Shown: positions 50,995 through 60,371, numbered from the stretch's first letter. The stretch: DNA of 64,000 nucleotides from Verrucomicrobiia bacterium (GCA_026414565.1 JAOAIT010000053.1:1-64000); one strand, 5' to 3'. The notes: generated by a model from the letters alone, not told the origin. Numbers and translations: made by a program.

Positions 50995-51941
50995 CAGCTT
51001 TCCTCCTCCCGGTCCGGCCGGGTCAGCCGGACGAAGATGTCCTCGAGCGAGAGCCGGTCGCGGGTCAGCTCGCGCAAGGCCCAGTTATGCTGCCGCACCC
51101 AGTTAAAAATCAGCGGGCGCAAATCCACCCCGGGGGGGGCGGAGAAAGTGCAGCGATAGTAGGGGCCCTCGGCGGGGGCCAGATCGTAACGTAAAATCTC
51201 CGGTTGCGCCTCGAAACAGGATTTCAGCTCGGCTTCGGGCGCGGCAATTTCCGCCACCACCAGACCGCCCTCGCCGAGGCGTTTCTGTAAGTTGGCCGGG
51301 GTGTCGGCGGCGAGGATGCGGCCGTTGGCGAGGATCAGCACCCGGCCACAGGTCATTTCCACCTCCGGGAGGATGTGGCTGGAAAGCAGGACGGTGTGGC
51401 GGGAGGCGAGGTCTTTGATGAGCTGGCGGGCGGCGCGAATTTGATTGGGGTCCAGCCCGATGGTGGGTTCATCCAGGATCAACAGCTCGGGTTCATGCAC
51501 CAGGGCATCGGCCAGTCCCACCCGTTGCTGGAAGCCCTTGGAAAGATGGCCGATGATGCGTTTGTGCACCTCGGTCAAGCCGCATTGCTGCATGACCACG
51601 TCCACCCGCTCGCGGGAGGCGGCGCGGGAAAGGCCTTTCAGGCGCGCCCGGAATTTCAGGTAATCCCGCACCCGCATGTCATGGTGGAGGGGATTATGCT
51701 CGGGCATGTAGCCGATGCGGCGGCGGACTTCGTTGGCCTGGGTGTACACGTCCAGGCCGGCCACGCGGGCGGTGCCTTCGCTGGCGGGCAGGTAGCAGGC
51801 CAGAATGCGCATGGTGGTGGATTTGCCGGCCCCGTTGGGGCCCAGCAAGCCCACGACTTCGCCGCGTTGGACGGTGAAATTGAGGCGGTCCACCGCCAGC
51901 CGTCCGGCGTAGCGCTTGGTCAGGTTGTGAACTTCGATCAT
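50994..51941 (-). CDS. GldA-like ABC transporter ATP-binding protein
   Basis: 315 residues. Walker A GPNGAGKST, ABC signature LSKGFQQRVGLADAL, Walker B LLILDEPTIGLD and a His switch LSSHILPEV are all present. The N-terminus MIEVHNLTKRYAGRLAV places the start at 51941, with a further Met at 51956 also possible. It forms the cytoplasmic engine for the GldF-like permease and GldG-like protein. It is divergent from the Wzm-type permease, with about 125 bases between the two starts. Confidence 0.93.
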   Translation of the reverse strand: MIEVHNLTKRYAGRLAVDRLNFTVQRGEVVGLLGPNGAGKSTTMRILACYLPASEGTARVAGLDVYTQANEVRRRIGYMPEHNPLHHDMRVRDYLKFRARLKGLSRAASRERVDVVMQQCGLTEVHKRIIGHLSKGFQQRVGLADALVHEPELLILDEPTIGLDPNQIRAARQLIKDLASRHTVLLSSHILPEVEMTCGRVLILANGRILAADTPANLQKRLGEGGLVVAEIAAPEAELKSCFEAQPEILRYDLAPAEGPYYRCTFSAPPGVDLRPLIFNWVRQHNWALRELTRDRLSLEDIFVRLTRPDREEES

Positions 51942-52067
51942 CGGCCCGGCAGTCATCTGACGTGCGGAGCGAAGTTTAATGACAACCCCCCTTGGGCGAC
52001 AATAAAAAGATAGGGATTGGGAACTTACGCACGTCTGGTGTTGAAGCCGGGGCGGGTTGCAGGCATC

Positions 52068-52949
52068 ATGAGCCGCGCAACGCAAACCAGACGCATGCAT
52101 CCAACTGCTGCCGAAACGACGGTTTGCCGCGAGCGGGTGCTTCGTCCGCGCCGCGGCTGGCTGGCTTTGGACTGGCGGGAACTGTGGGCGTATCGCGAGC
52201 TGTTTCTATTTCTGGCCTGGCGCGATATTTTGGTGCGCTACAAGCAAACGTATGTGGGGGTGGCTTGGGCGGCGTTGCAACCCCTGTTGATGATGGTCAT
52301 TTTGACCTTTATTTTCCGGACGCTGGGCAGATTTCCCAGCCCGGGGGGAGCGCCGTACGAGGTGCTGGTGTTTGCCGGCCTGATGCCGTGGCAGTTTTTT
52401 GCCAACGCGCTGACCGAGTGCAGCGGTTCCCTGGTGGCCAGCGAGCGGATGATCACCAAGGTTTATTTCCCCCGGCTGATCATACCGGCCAGCGCTGTCA
52501 TCAGCGGGGGGATGGACTTTATCATCGCCGCGCTGATTTTGGCGGCCATGATGTTGGGGTTTGGCCTGCCATGGCATGGGCAAATCCTGCTGCTGCCGCT
52601 GTTTTTTGTGGCAGCGGTGCTGACCGCGCTGGCGGTGGGCTTGTGGGCCAGCGCGCTCAATGTGCGCTACCGGGATGTCAAATACGTGGTGCCCTTCCTG
52701 GTGCGCATGGGGTTGTATGTTAGTCCGGTGGGTTTTGTGTCGTCGGCCGTGCCGGAGGCGTGGCGGTTTTGGTACAACTTGAACCCGATGGTGGGGGTCA
52801 TAGATGGCTTCAGGTGGTGCTTGTTGGGGCCGGCGTTCGAGCCGTACTGGCCGGGGTTTGGGGTCAGCCTGGGCGTGGTGATGGTGCTGTTGATTACGGG
52901 TGTCATGTATTTCCGGCAAATGGAGCGGACCTTTGCCGATGTCATTTAA
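52068..52949 (+). CDS. ABC-2 polysaccharide export permease (Wzm type)
   Basis: 293 residues with about six membrane segments. The N-terminal RELFLFLAWRDILVRYKQTYVGVAWAALQPL is the hallmark of O-antigen/teichoic acid exporters (Wzm/TagG), as is FPRLIIPASAVI and VRYRDVKYVVPFLVRMGLYVSPVG. It pairs with the following Wzt-type ATPase, 5 bases downstream. Exports an undecaprenyl-linked glycan across the inner membrane. The start at 52068 (AGG four bases upstream) is preferred over 52017. Confidence 0.9.
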   Translation: MSRATQTRRMHPTAAETTVCRERVLRPRRGWLALDWRELWAYRELFLFLAWRDILVRYKQTYVGVAWAALQPLLMMVILTFIFRTLGRFPSPGGAPYEVLVFAGLMPWQFFANALTECSGSLVASERMITKVYFPRLIIPASAVISGGMDFIIAALILAAMMLGFGLPWHGQILLLPLFFVAAVLTALAVGLWASALNVRYRDVKYVVPFLVRMGLYVSPVGFVSSAVPEAWRFWYNLNPMVGVIDGFRWCLLGPAFEPYWPGFGVSLGVVMVLLITGVMYFRQMERTFADVI

Positions 52950-52954
52950 GGGGC

Positions 52955-54193
52955 ATGGAGAGCAATTCCAATCCCATTATCAGCGTGCGGGGCCTGGGCA
53001 AGCGATATCGGCTGGGGGCCGCCCTGGCGCAGGATACTTTGCGCGATCATTTGACCCATTTGGTGGGCGGCCTCTGGCGGCGGGACCAGCGGAAGGAGCC
53101 GCAGGAATTGTGGGCTTTGCGGGAAGTTTCCTTTGACGTGGGGGCAGGGGAGGTGTTGGGGATCATCGGGCGCAACGGCGCCGGCAAATCCACCCTGCTG
53201 AAGGTGTTGAGCCAGATTACCGAGCCGACAGAAGGGGAGGCGCGGGTGCGGGGACGGCTGGCCAGTCTTTTGGAGGTGGGGACGGGTTTCCATCCGGAGC
53301 TGACGGGGCGCGAGAACATTTACTTGAATGGGGCCATCCTGGGCATGAGCAAGGCGGAGATTCGCCGGAAATTTGATGAAATTGTGGCTTTTGCCGAGGT
53401 GGAGGAATTTTTGGACACCCCGGTCAAACGATACTCTTCGGGGATGTATGTGCGGCTGGCTTTTGCGGTGGCGGCGCATTTGGAGCCGGAGATCTTGCTG
53501 GTGGATGAAGTGCTGGCGGTGGGAGATGTGGCTTTTCAGGAAAAGTGCCTGGGCAAGATGCGGGAGGTGACGCGTGGCGGGGGGCGGACGGTTTTGTTTG
53601 TAAGCCACAACATGGCGGCGGTGCAGGCGCTGTGCGGGCGCGCCCTGTGGCTGGATCGCGGGCGGGTGATGGGGGTGGGGCCGGTGGAGGAGCAGGTGGC
53701 GCGGTATCTGGATGAGATGCGGCAGCATCACAAGGAGGATGCGAGGCTGCATGTGGTATTGGGGCCGTCCCTGGTTTTGGAGCGCCTTGTTATGACGCCC
53801 AACCCGGTGGTGAGTGGCCAAGAGGTGAGCTTCGAGGTGGAAATCAAGGCGGCGCAGGCCGCGCGATTGACTGATTTCCAGTTGCTGTTGTTCTCGGCGC
53901 TGGGGGTGCGGGTGGCGATGGTGGACTTGCGCCAGGTCAATGGTCATGGCTACACCTTGCAGAGCGGGCAACGGTTGGTGCTCAACGGGCGGATCCGGCG
54001 GTTGCCCCTGGTGGAGGGGGATTATCGGGTGGGGGTGTTTTACAGTTACCAGGGGCATTATGCAGATGTGCTGGATTTGGTGGCTTTGCATGTGGCGGCG
54101 GCGCCGCCGGCGGATGGACGGGTGCCTTACAAACCCGCCTATCGGGGGCTGGTGGTTCTGGATTATGCGGTGGAGGCGCAAATCAGCTCATGA
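52955..54193 (+). CDS. ABC polysaccharide export ATPase with C-terminal Wzt domain
   Basis: 412 residues. The ATPase half has Walker A GRNGAGKST, signature YSSGMYVRLAFAVA and Walker B ILLVDEVLAVGD, with LLEVGTGFHPELTGRENI typical of Wzt/TagH. From about residue 260 a C-terminal beta-sandwich (VLERLVMTPNPVVSGQEVSF onwards) resembles the Wzt carbohydrate-binding domain, which in known cases recognises the modified end of the glycan. ATG 52955 follows GGGG; the frame extends back to 52760 but inside the permease. It overlaps the glycosyltransferase by ATGA. Confidence 0.92.
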   Translation: MESNSNPIISVRGLGKRYRLGAALAQDTLRDHLTHLVGGLWRRDQRKEPQELWALREVSFDVGAGEVLGIIGRNGAGKSTLLKVLSQITEPTEGEARVRGRLASLLEVGTGFHPELTGRENIYLNGAILGMSKAEIRRKFDEIVAFAEVEEFLDTPVKRYSSGMYVRLAFAVAAHLEPEILLVDEVLAVGDVAFQEKCLGKMREVTRGGGRTVLFVSHNMAAVQALCGRALWLDRGRVMGVGPVEEQVARYLDEMRQHHKEDARLHVVLGPSLVLERLVMTPNPVVSGQEVSFEVEIKAAQAARLTDFQLLLFSALGVRVAMVDLRQVNGHGYTLQSGQRLVLNGRIRRLPLVEGDYRVGVFYSYQGHYADVLDLVALHVAAAPPADGRVPYKPAYRGLVVLDYAVEAQISS

Positions 54194-55425
54194 ATCGCCC
54201 GCTCCGCATTTTATGGTTGAAAACCGGCCCGCTGCATCCTTTGGACACGGGGGGCAAGCTGCGCACTTATCACCTTCTGCGCGAGCTCAATCGGCTTCAC
54301 GAAGTAACTTTCCTGGCGCTTTGTGAGCCGGACACGCCGCCGGACATCAAACAGCAGGCGGCCGCCTATTGCCGCCGTGCACTGTGGGTCTGGTGGTCTG
54401 CCCCGCGCAAGGGATCGCTGGAGTTTTATGCGGATTTGGGCCGCAACCTTTTTTCCTCACTGCCCTATGTGCTGGCGCGGTATCGCTCGGACAACATGCG
54501 GCTGGAAATTCAGGAGGAGGACACACCGGAGAAGCACGACTTGATGGTGTGTGATTTTCTGACGCCGGCCATCAATTTGTTTCCGCTGGCGCGGGGTGTG
54601 CCGCGTCCCCGTTTGAAGGTGTTGTTATTTCAGCACAACGTGGAGGCGCAAATCTGGGAGCGGCTGTATCAGCAGCAGCGCCACCCCTGGCAGCGCTGGT
54701 ATTTCCACCTGCAATGGCAGCGCCTGCGCCGATGGGAGCAGCGCTTGTGCGCCCGCAGCGACGGGGTGGTGGCCGTTTCCGAAACCGACGCCGGCCGATT
54801 TCGGGCGGATTACGGCCTGGGCAATGTGTTGGGCAGTGTGCCCACGGGCGTGGATGTGGAATACTTTGGCCAAACCCGCCCACACCCCGTGCCGGGGCGG
54901 ATTGCCTTCCTGGGGAGCATGGACTGGATGCCCAACGTGGACGCCGTGGAATGGTGGATGAAGGACATCTGGCCACTGGTGAAGCAGCGGCATGCCGGGG
55001 CGTCATTTAGCATTATTGGGCGTAATCCGCCGCCTGCAATCGCGGGCCTGCCGCAGCGCGAGTCGTCCGTCCAGGTGACGGGCACGGTGCCGGATGTCCG
55101 ACCGCATTTGGGACAGGCGCAGGTGCTGGTGGTGCCGTTACGCGCCGGGGGTGGCACGCGCATTAAAATCTACGAGGCCATGGCGGCGGGGCTGCCGGTG
55201 GTTTCCACGCGCGTGGGCGCGGAGGGATTGCCTTTGCGCGACGGCGAAACCATCTGGCTGGCCGATACGGCGGAGGATTTTGCCCGGGCGGTCACGACCT
55301 TGTTGAAGGAACCGGCGCAACGGGAGCGGCTGGCTGCAGCCGGGCAGGAGTGGGTGCGGCGCCACGCCAGTTGGGCACAGGCGGCCAGTACGCTGGCTGG
55401 GTATGCGAAACAACTGATCACTTGA
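54190..55425 (+). CDS. Glycosyltransferase, GT-B (family 4-like)
   Basis: 411 residues. N-terminal WLKTGPLHPLDTGGKLRTYHLLREL gives the acceptor-side Rossmann fold, and the C-terminal half has VVPLRAGGGTRIKIYEAMAAGLPVVSTRVGAEGL, the donor nucleotide-sugar site (E-x7-E variant). It resembles the exosortase/PEP-CTERM- or EPS-associated group 1 transferases. Start ATG overlaps the Wzt-type stop (ATGA), so it is part of the export locus. Confidence 0.88.
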   Translation: MNRPLRILWLKTGPLHPLDTGGKLRTYHLLRELNRLHEVTFLALCEPDTPPDIKQQAAAYCRRALWVWWSAPRKGSLEFYADLGRNLFSSLPYVLARYRSDNMRLEIQEEDTPEKHDLMVCDFLTPAINLFPLARGVPRPRLKVLLFQHNVEAQIWERLYQQQRHPWQRWYFHLQWQRLRRWEQRLCARSDGVVAVSETDAGRFRADYGLGNVLGSVPTGVDVEYFGQTRPHPVPGRIAFLGSMDWMPNVDAVEWWMKDIWPLVKQRHAGASFSIIGRNPPPAIAGLPQRESSVQVTGTVPDVRPHLGQAQVLVVPLRAGGGTRIKIYEAMAAGLPVVSTRVGAEGLPLRDGETIWLADTAEDFARAVTTLLKEPAQRERLAAAGQEWVRRHASWAQAASTLAGYAKQLIT

Positions 55426-55427
55426 TT

Positions 55428-56750
55428 ATGGTTATTGCCGTCTATGGGTTGGGATATGTGGGCGCGGTGGTGACAGCGGCCCTGGCCCGCCGTGGTCATC
55501 ATCTGATAGGGGTGGACGTGGACGAGTACAAGGTGGCCCTGGTGCGGCAGGGGCGATCCCCGATTGTGGAGCCGGGACTGGAGGAGTTGCTGGCGGAGGG
55601 GGTGGCCGCCCGGCGCATCGAGGCCACCACGCATCACACTGAGGCGGTGGGGCGTTCTGCCATGGCCATGATCTGCGTGGGCACGCCGTCTTTGCCGAAT
55701 GGGGGGCTGGACGTCGCGCCGCTGGTGCGGGTGGCCCAATCCATCGGCGAGGGGTTGCGCCAGCACCCGCCGCGCCGGCGTTACGTGGTGGTGGTGCGCA
55801 GCACGGTGCTGCCGGGCATGGTGGAGCAGCACGTCATTCCCGCCCTGGAACAGGCCTCAGGCTTGCGAACGCCGCGCGATTTTGGCGTGGCCATTCATCC
55901 CGAATTTTTACGGGAAGGCACGGCGCTGGAGGATTTTTTTCATCCGCCCAAGACGGTCATTGGGAGTGAACGCAAGGCGGATGCGGAGCGGGTGGCCGGC
56001 TTGTATCGCCGGCTGCAGGCGCCGCTGTTTTTAACGGACTTGAAAACGGCGGCGATGGTGAAGTACGCGGACAATGCATTTCATGCGTTGAAAGTGGTGT
56101 TTGCCAATGAAGTGGGTTTGTTATGCCGGCAAATGGGGGTGGAGAGCGGCAAGGTGATGGAGATTTTCTGTCACGATACCCGGCTCAATCTTTCGCCGGC
56201 CTATCTGCGTCCGGGCTTTGCTTTTGGCGGCTCCTGTTTGCCCAAGGATTTGCGGGCGCTGACGCGCCTGGCGCGGGAACAGGACGTGCCCACGCCGGTG
56301 CTGCAGGCCATCAGCGAAAGTAATCAGCGGCTGATACAGCGAGCCGCCGAGTGGGTGTTGGAGACGGGCAAAAAGCGGATTGGCATCCTGGGCTTTGCCT
56401 TCAAACCGGGAACGGATGATTTGCGCGAATCGCCCATGGTGGCGCTGATGGAGGTGCTGTTGGGCAAGGGATGCCGGTTGAAATTATATGATCCGCATGT
56501 GTCACTGGGGCGATTAATTGGTGCCAATCGCCGGTTCATTCAACAAAGGATTCCCCACCTGGCACGATTGATGGCGGACCAGCCGCAGCAGGTGTTGCGG
56601 CATGCGGAGATGGTGATCCTGGGCACGGCGTTGCCCGAGTTTGAGCCGTTGCTCAAAGAGCTTGCGCCGGAACAAATCGTCCTGGACTTAACCCCGGCAC
56701 GCAAACGCCCGCCCGTCACCCCTGCACGCTATACGCGATTAACGGGCTAG
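55428..56750 (+). CDS. Nucleotide-sugar dehydrogenase (GDP-mannose/UDP-glucose family)
   Basis: 440 residues with three-domain layout. NAD-binding VYGLGYVGAV at the start, PEFLREGTALEDFFHPPKTVIG, K212 in MVKYADNAFHALKVVFANE, and catalytic C270 in FAFGGSCLPKDLRAL. The length and FGGSCLPKD pattern fit GDP-mannose 6-dehydrogenase (AlgD) as well as UDP-glucose dehydrogenases. It makes a hexuronate donor for the exported glycan. manA about 24 kb away would supply mannose precursors. The start at 55428 directly follows the glycosyltransferase stop. Confidence 0.88.
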   Translation: MVIAVYGLGYVGAVVTAALARRGHHLIGVDVDEYKVALVRQGRSPIVEPGLEELLAEGVAARRIEATTHHTEAVGRSAMAMICVGTPSLPNGGLDVAPLVRVAQSIGEGLRQHPPRRRYVVVVRSTVLPGMVEQHVIPALEQASGLRTPRDFGVAIHPEFLREGTALEDFFHPPKTVIGSERKADAERVAGLYRRLQAPLFLTDLKTAAMVKYADNAFHALKVVFANEVGLLCRQMGVESGKVMEIFCHDTRLNLSPAYLRPGFAFGGSCLPKDLRALTRLAREQDVPTPVLQAISESNQRLIQRAAEWVLETGKKRIGILGFAFKPGTDDLRESPMVALMEVLLGKGCRLKLYDPHVSLGRLIGANRRFIQQRIPHLARLMADQPQQVLRHAEMVILGTALPEFEPLLKELAPEQIVLDLTPARKRPPVTPARYTRLTG

Positions 56751-56756
56751 GCTGCC

Positions 56757-58070
56757 ATGACGCCCCTTGCACTTTATTGGCTGGCCAGGGATCGTTTGCG
56801 CGGCGGGCGCTGGTGGCGCTGGCCGGCCGCCCTGGCGTGGGCGTGGCGGGGGCAATGGGCCGGTACGGAGCAGCCGCAGGGCGTTGTGCGGGGGACGGAA
56901 TTTTTATGCCGCGCCATCCGGTTGGTGCCCGCGTCGAAGCACGCCCGCCGCTGGGAGGTGCAAGCAAGGCAGCGGCTGGCGGCGCTGACTGAGCCGTTGG
57001 AGCCGGCGGTGTTTGATGTGCGAGCGGCTGCCAGCCGGGATTTGGAAAAGGCCGTTTTGCTGAAACCCCCCCTTTCGGCACGGGAGCCGGGCGTGCTTTA
57101 TATCGCTTTTGAGTACCAATGGATGCGGCTGCTTTCCCTGCCCCCGGCCCAGCGGGAGGAGTTTGCCCGGCAATACACGCTGGTACTGGCGCCTTCATGG
57201 AGTCCGCCGCACAGCGTTTTCAATTTCTATTTTCCGCAAGTCTGGCCGGTACCGGTGTTTTGTCAGATCAGCCACCCTGCGGATGCGCAATGGCTGCCCC
57301 ACCTTTCGCCTCGCTATCGCGTTGTGCCTCTGATGCCGTCGCACTGGGTGAATCCTGAAGCCTTTGCGCCGCGGCCGAAGAGTGAACGGGATTTGCATTT
57401 GGTGATGGTAGCCAATTTCGCCGAATTCAAGCGGCATCTGGTGTTTTTTCATGCCTTGCGACGGTTGCCACGGGATTGGCGGGTGGTGCTGATTGGTCAG
57501 CGTGAGGGGGGGCGCACGGCCAAGGACATTCAGGCCGAGGCGGCGGCGTTTGGGGTGGCGGATCGTTTTACCCTGCGGGAGAGTGTGGCTCATGCCGAGG
57601 TATGCGATACGCTTTGCCGGGCCCGTGCCAGTGTGGTGTTATCGCGGCGGGAGGGGGCGTGTGTGGTGGTGGCGGAATCCTTGTTTGCCGATACGCCGGT
57701 GGGTTTGATCAAGGGGGCGCATATTGGCTCCGGGCAATTCCTGAATCCCCAGACGGGACGTTGGCTCAAGGAAGACAGACTGGCGGAGGATCTGCGGCGC
57801 CTGGTGGAGGAGGCTCACACTTGCCAGCCCCGGGCATGGGCGCTGGCTGCGAAAATTACCTGTCAGGACAGTTCACGCCAGCTTAACGAGCTTGTACGCC
57901 AGCAGGCTTTGGCCGACGGCCAGGAATGGACTGGCGATCTGGCGCCAATGCAGTGGCGTCCCAATCCCGCCCTGGTGTCCGCCGCTGACGCAGAAAGGCT
58001 GGCGCCGGCTTGCAAAGCACTGGCTGCCAGGTACGGCATACACTTGTCAAGCCAGGTGCCGACGGTTTGA
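56757..58070 (+). CDS. Glycosyltransferase-like protein, group 1
   Basis: 437 residues. Its second half (VMVANFAEFKRHLVFFHAL, VVLIGQREGGRTAKDI, SVVLSRREGACVVVAESLFADTPVGLI) is a GT-B donor domain with E-G-A-C replacing the usual EGFG; the N-terminal part is less typical. It follows the dehydrogenase by six bases and is the last gene of the export locus. A sugar transferase for the same glycan is likely, donor unknown. Confidence 0.75.
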   Translation: MTPLALYWLARDRLRGGRWWRWPAALAWAWRGQWAGTEQPQGVVRGTEFLCRAIRLVPASKHARRWEVQARQRLAALTEPLEPAVFDVRAAASRDLEKAVLLKPPLSAREPGVLYIAFEYQWMRLLSLPPAQREEFARQYTLVLAPSWSPPHSVFNFYFPQVWPVPVFCQISHPADAQWLPHLSPRYRVVPLMPSHWVNPEAFAPRPKSERDLHLVMVANFAEFKRHLVFFHALRRLPRDWRVVLIGQREGGRTAKDIQAEAAAFGVADRFTLRESVAHAEVCDTLCRARASVVLSRREGACVVVAESLFADTPVGLIKGAHIGSGQFLNPQTGRWLKEDRLAEDLRRLVEEAHTCQPRAWALAAKITCQDSSRQLNELVRQQALADGQEWTGDLAPMQWRPNPALVSAADAERLAPACKALAARYGIHLSSQVPTV

Positions 58071-58122
58071 GAGGTCCATCGTGCTTGTTTCGGAGGGAGG
58101 GCAATTTTATAATCGAAACCGG

Positions 58123-58980
58123 ATGCATATCAGCGCCCGACCATATTTGGGGGGATGGCTGCTTTGCCTGCTGGGTTTGTTCTGGACAAGCTGCTCGAAG
58201 GCACCGCCGCCCTCGCCGCCGCCCAACCCGGCCAAGGAAATCGTAAGCGGCATTTTGTTGCGTACGATGGTTACCAATGTGCAGGAGAGCCTGGCCAATC
58301 GCCGACTGGCGGTGGCCGGCCTGGCGAGCAATCGGGTGGGGAGCCAAGAACTGCTCAGGTGGCTAGGGGAGGGTGCCCTTTCCAACGACTTGCGCCCCAT
58401 GCTCACCCTGGAGCTGGCGCACGTGCCTTGGCCGGAAGTACGTTCGCAGGCCTGGGAAGTGCTGCCGCCGTATCTGGACAAGAATCAGAAATTACTGCCG
58501 CCGCTGCAGGAGTTTTTCAAGCTCAGGGGCGACCCGAACCGGGGCGCGGCGTTGTTTCGACACCCAGACTTGAATTGCATTGGCTGCCATCGCTTGCAGG
58601 GGGAGGGGGTGGCGGTGGGATCGGATTTGTCCGACATCGGTTTGCGAATGGATGCGGAAAGTCTGTTGGAGAGTCTGCTGGATCCCAGCGCGGTGATTAC
58701 CCCGGGCTATGAGACCTGGCTGGTGGTGGACGACGAGGAGAATGAATATGTGGGCGTGCTGGCCCGCGAGACCACGGCGGCGGTGATTTTGCGCGATGCC
58801 AAGAACAACGAGCTGGTTATTCCGAAGCCGCGCATCAAACAGCGCCGTCAGGTGCCGGTTTCGATCATGCCGGCCGGCTTGCAACAGAGCATGACCCTGC
58901 AGGACTTGGTGGATTTGTGGCTGTTTTTACGGGGTTGCCGCCAGCCGCCCGTCACCAACGCGCCTTCCGGTGGGCGTTGA
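58123..58980 (+). CDS. Heme-binding c-type cytochrome lipoprotein
   Basis: 285 residues. A short N-terminal hydrophobic region ends WTSC (C24), a non-ideal lipobox. The C-terminal cytochrome part has the heme motif C152-IGC-H156 and a likely Met axial ligand in VSIMPAGL. The layout, with HEAT-like helices (residues about 40-130) before a Cxx CH domain and a VVDDEENEYVGVLARETTAAVILRD region, matches the putative heme-binding domain common in Verrucomicrobia and Planctomycetes. The start at 58123 is chosen for the signal; a frame back to 57892 lies inside the glycosyltransferase gene. Redox partner unknown. Confidence 0.8.
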   Translation: MHISARPYLGGWLLCLLGLFWTSCSKAPPPSPPPNPAKEIVSGILLRTMVTNVQESLANRRLAVAGLASNRVGSQELLRWLGEGALSNDLRPMLTLELAHVPWPEVRSQAWEVLPPYLDKNQKLLPPLQEFFKLRGDPNRGAALFRHPDLNCIGCHRLQGEGVAVGSDLSDIGLRMDAESLLESLLDPSAVITPGYETWLVVDDEENEYVGVLARETTAAVILRDAKNNELVIPKPRIKQRRQVPVSIMPAGLQQSMTLQDLVDLWLFLRGCRQPPVTNAPSGGR

Positions 58981-59064
58981 AGGTGAGGGGGTGTGTCAGG
59001 GCAGGGGGGGCGATGCCCTTTTAACATTTGGACTTGCGTCCACTTTTACCGTAAGAATAGACCC

Positions 59065-59673
59065 ATGTTGCCGACCTTGCTGAGTTCGGGCGGGCCGATG
59101 ACCTGGCTGCTGTTGCTGGTGGGAGCAGCCGCGCTGGTGGTGTTTGTGGAGCGGTTGCTGACCTATCACCGCGCCCAAATAAATTGCGCTGAATTTTTGA
59201 ACGGGGTGCGCACGGTGCTGCGCCGCGACAATGTGGTGGAGGCGCTTTCCATTTGCGACGCCACGCCGGGGCCGGTGCCGGCCCTGGTCAAACTGGCCAT
59301 CAAACACAAAGATAAAGACCGGGAAACGGTGCGCGCATTGCTGGATGAGGCCGGGCGCAACGAAGTGCCGCGGCTGGAGGAGCGCCTGAGCGTGCTGGCC
59401 ACGGTGGCCCAAATTGCGCCGCTGATGGGGCTGCTGGGGACGGTGCTGGCGCTCATGGGCATGATGGGGGTGTTGCGCGGGCAAGGGATGGCCATTCACC
59501 CGTATGACTTTGCCCGGTCCATTTATGCCGGGCTAAGCTCCACGGCGCTTGGGCTGGCCATCGCCATTCTGAACTATGCCGCCTACAACTACCTGGTGCG
59601 GCGGGTGGACGCCATTGTGCATGACATGGAGCGGGCGGCAGGCGAGGTGCTGCACATGCTTTGGGAGAAATGA
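59065..59673 (+). CDS. MotA/TolQ/ExbB-type proton channel protein
   Basis: 202 residues with three membrane segments: MTWLLLLVGAAALVVFVERLL (about 12-32), TVAQIAPLMGLLGTVLALMGMMG (about 113-135) and AGLSSTALGLAIAILNYAAYNYL (about 153-175). APLMGLLGTVLALMG is the family's TM2 pattern with the conserved Thr. It would form the pentameric stator of a proton-driven energy complex with an ExbD/TolR partner. The start at 59065 follows GAATAGACCC without a strong ribosome site. Its stop overlaps the ExbD-like start (ATGA). Confidence 0.9.
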   Translation: MLPTLLSSGGPMTWLLLLVGAAALVVFVERLLTYHRAQINCAEFLNGVRTVLRRDNVVEALSICDATPGPVPALVKLAIKHKDKDRETVRALLDEAGRNEVPRLEERLSVLATVAQIAPLMGLLGTVLALMGMMGVLRGQGMAIHPYDFARSIYAGLSSTALGLAIAILNYAAYNYLVRRVDAIVHDMERAAGEVLHMLWEK

Positions 59674-60371
59674 ACCCCCTGTTTCGATTTCCGCGCAAAT
59701 ACCAGATATTTCGCGGCCAGTTTCAAGCGGCGCCGTTTGCCGCAGTCTTTGTATTGTTGCTGCTGTTTCTCATGTTTCCCACTTGGCTGGTGTATGTGCC
59801 GGGGCTGCCCATGGAATTCGACGCACAGGGGCTGCCGGTGCGGCCTGGGGAGCTCAAGGTGGTTCGCGTGGACGAAGGGGGCTTGTTTCGTTATGGCCGG
59901 GAAACGATCAGTGGATGGAATGCTTTCCAGCAGCGCCTTCAGGGGGAGTCCCGCACCAATCGCAGCCTGCGCTGGCTGAGTGTGCAGGCGGCGCCGGGGG
60001 TTTCCAACGATGTGTTGCGGCGCGTGGTGGAGCTGGCGCGTGATTTGAATCTGGGGGTGGATCTGCCCGGGGCACGGCTGGATTTGCCGGTTTCCAGCAG
60101 CCTGGTGGTGGTGACCAATCCGATGGTCAGCCTGGCCATCAACGTGGCGGGTCAGATGTATTACAAGAATCAAATCATCACGGAAGCGGGATTGGAACGG
60201 GAGCTGCAAACCCTGGTAGGCAGCTCGCGCCAGCCGGTGACGTTGCTCATGCTGGCTGACCGCAACGTGCCTTACGACATGGTGGTGCGGGCGGGGGCTG
60301 TGGCCCGCGCGGCGGGAGTGCGGCAGGTGCTGCTGGCCACGCGCCCACCGCCTTATCTCCTTTCGCCATGA
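59670..60371 (+). CDS. ExbD/TolR-like protein lacking the membrane aspartate
   Basis: 233 residues, about 90 longer than usual ExbD. One membrane helix, APFAAVFVLLLLFLMFPTWLV (about 21-41), aligns with the ExbD helix (PLIDVVFLLLIFFM); the essential Asp is A25. After it the C-terminal half is a normal ExbD periplasmic domain (LVVVTNPMVSLAINVAGQMYY; LLMLADRNVPYDMVV; AAGVRQVLLAT). The extra segment (about 55-130) repeats the same strand-helix plan (ELKVVRVDEGGLF, SVQAAPGVSNDVLRRVV, DLNLGVDL), suggesting a duplicated domain. It lies between ExbB-like and TonB-like genes, overlapping both by ATGA. Confidence 0.8.
   Translation: MNPLFRFPRKYQIFRGQFQAAPFAAVFVLLLLFLMFPTWLVYVPGLPMEFDAQGLPVRPGELKVVRVDEGGLFRYGRETISGWNAFQQRLQGESRTNRSLRWLSVQAAPGVSNDVLRRVVELARDLNLGVDLPGARLDLPVSSSLVVVTNPMVSLAINVAGQMYYKNQIITEAGLERELQTLVGSSRQPVTLLMLADRNVPYDMVVRAGAVARAAGVRQVLLATRPPPYLLSP

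Noticed and set aside
48708-51941. Gliding motility operon
   Set aside because: GldA/F/G homologues are widespread in non-gliding bacteria; no other gld or spr genes are present here.
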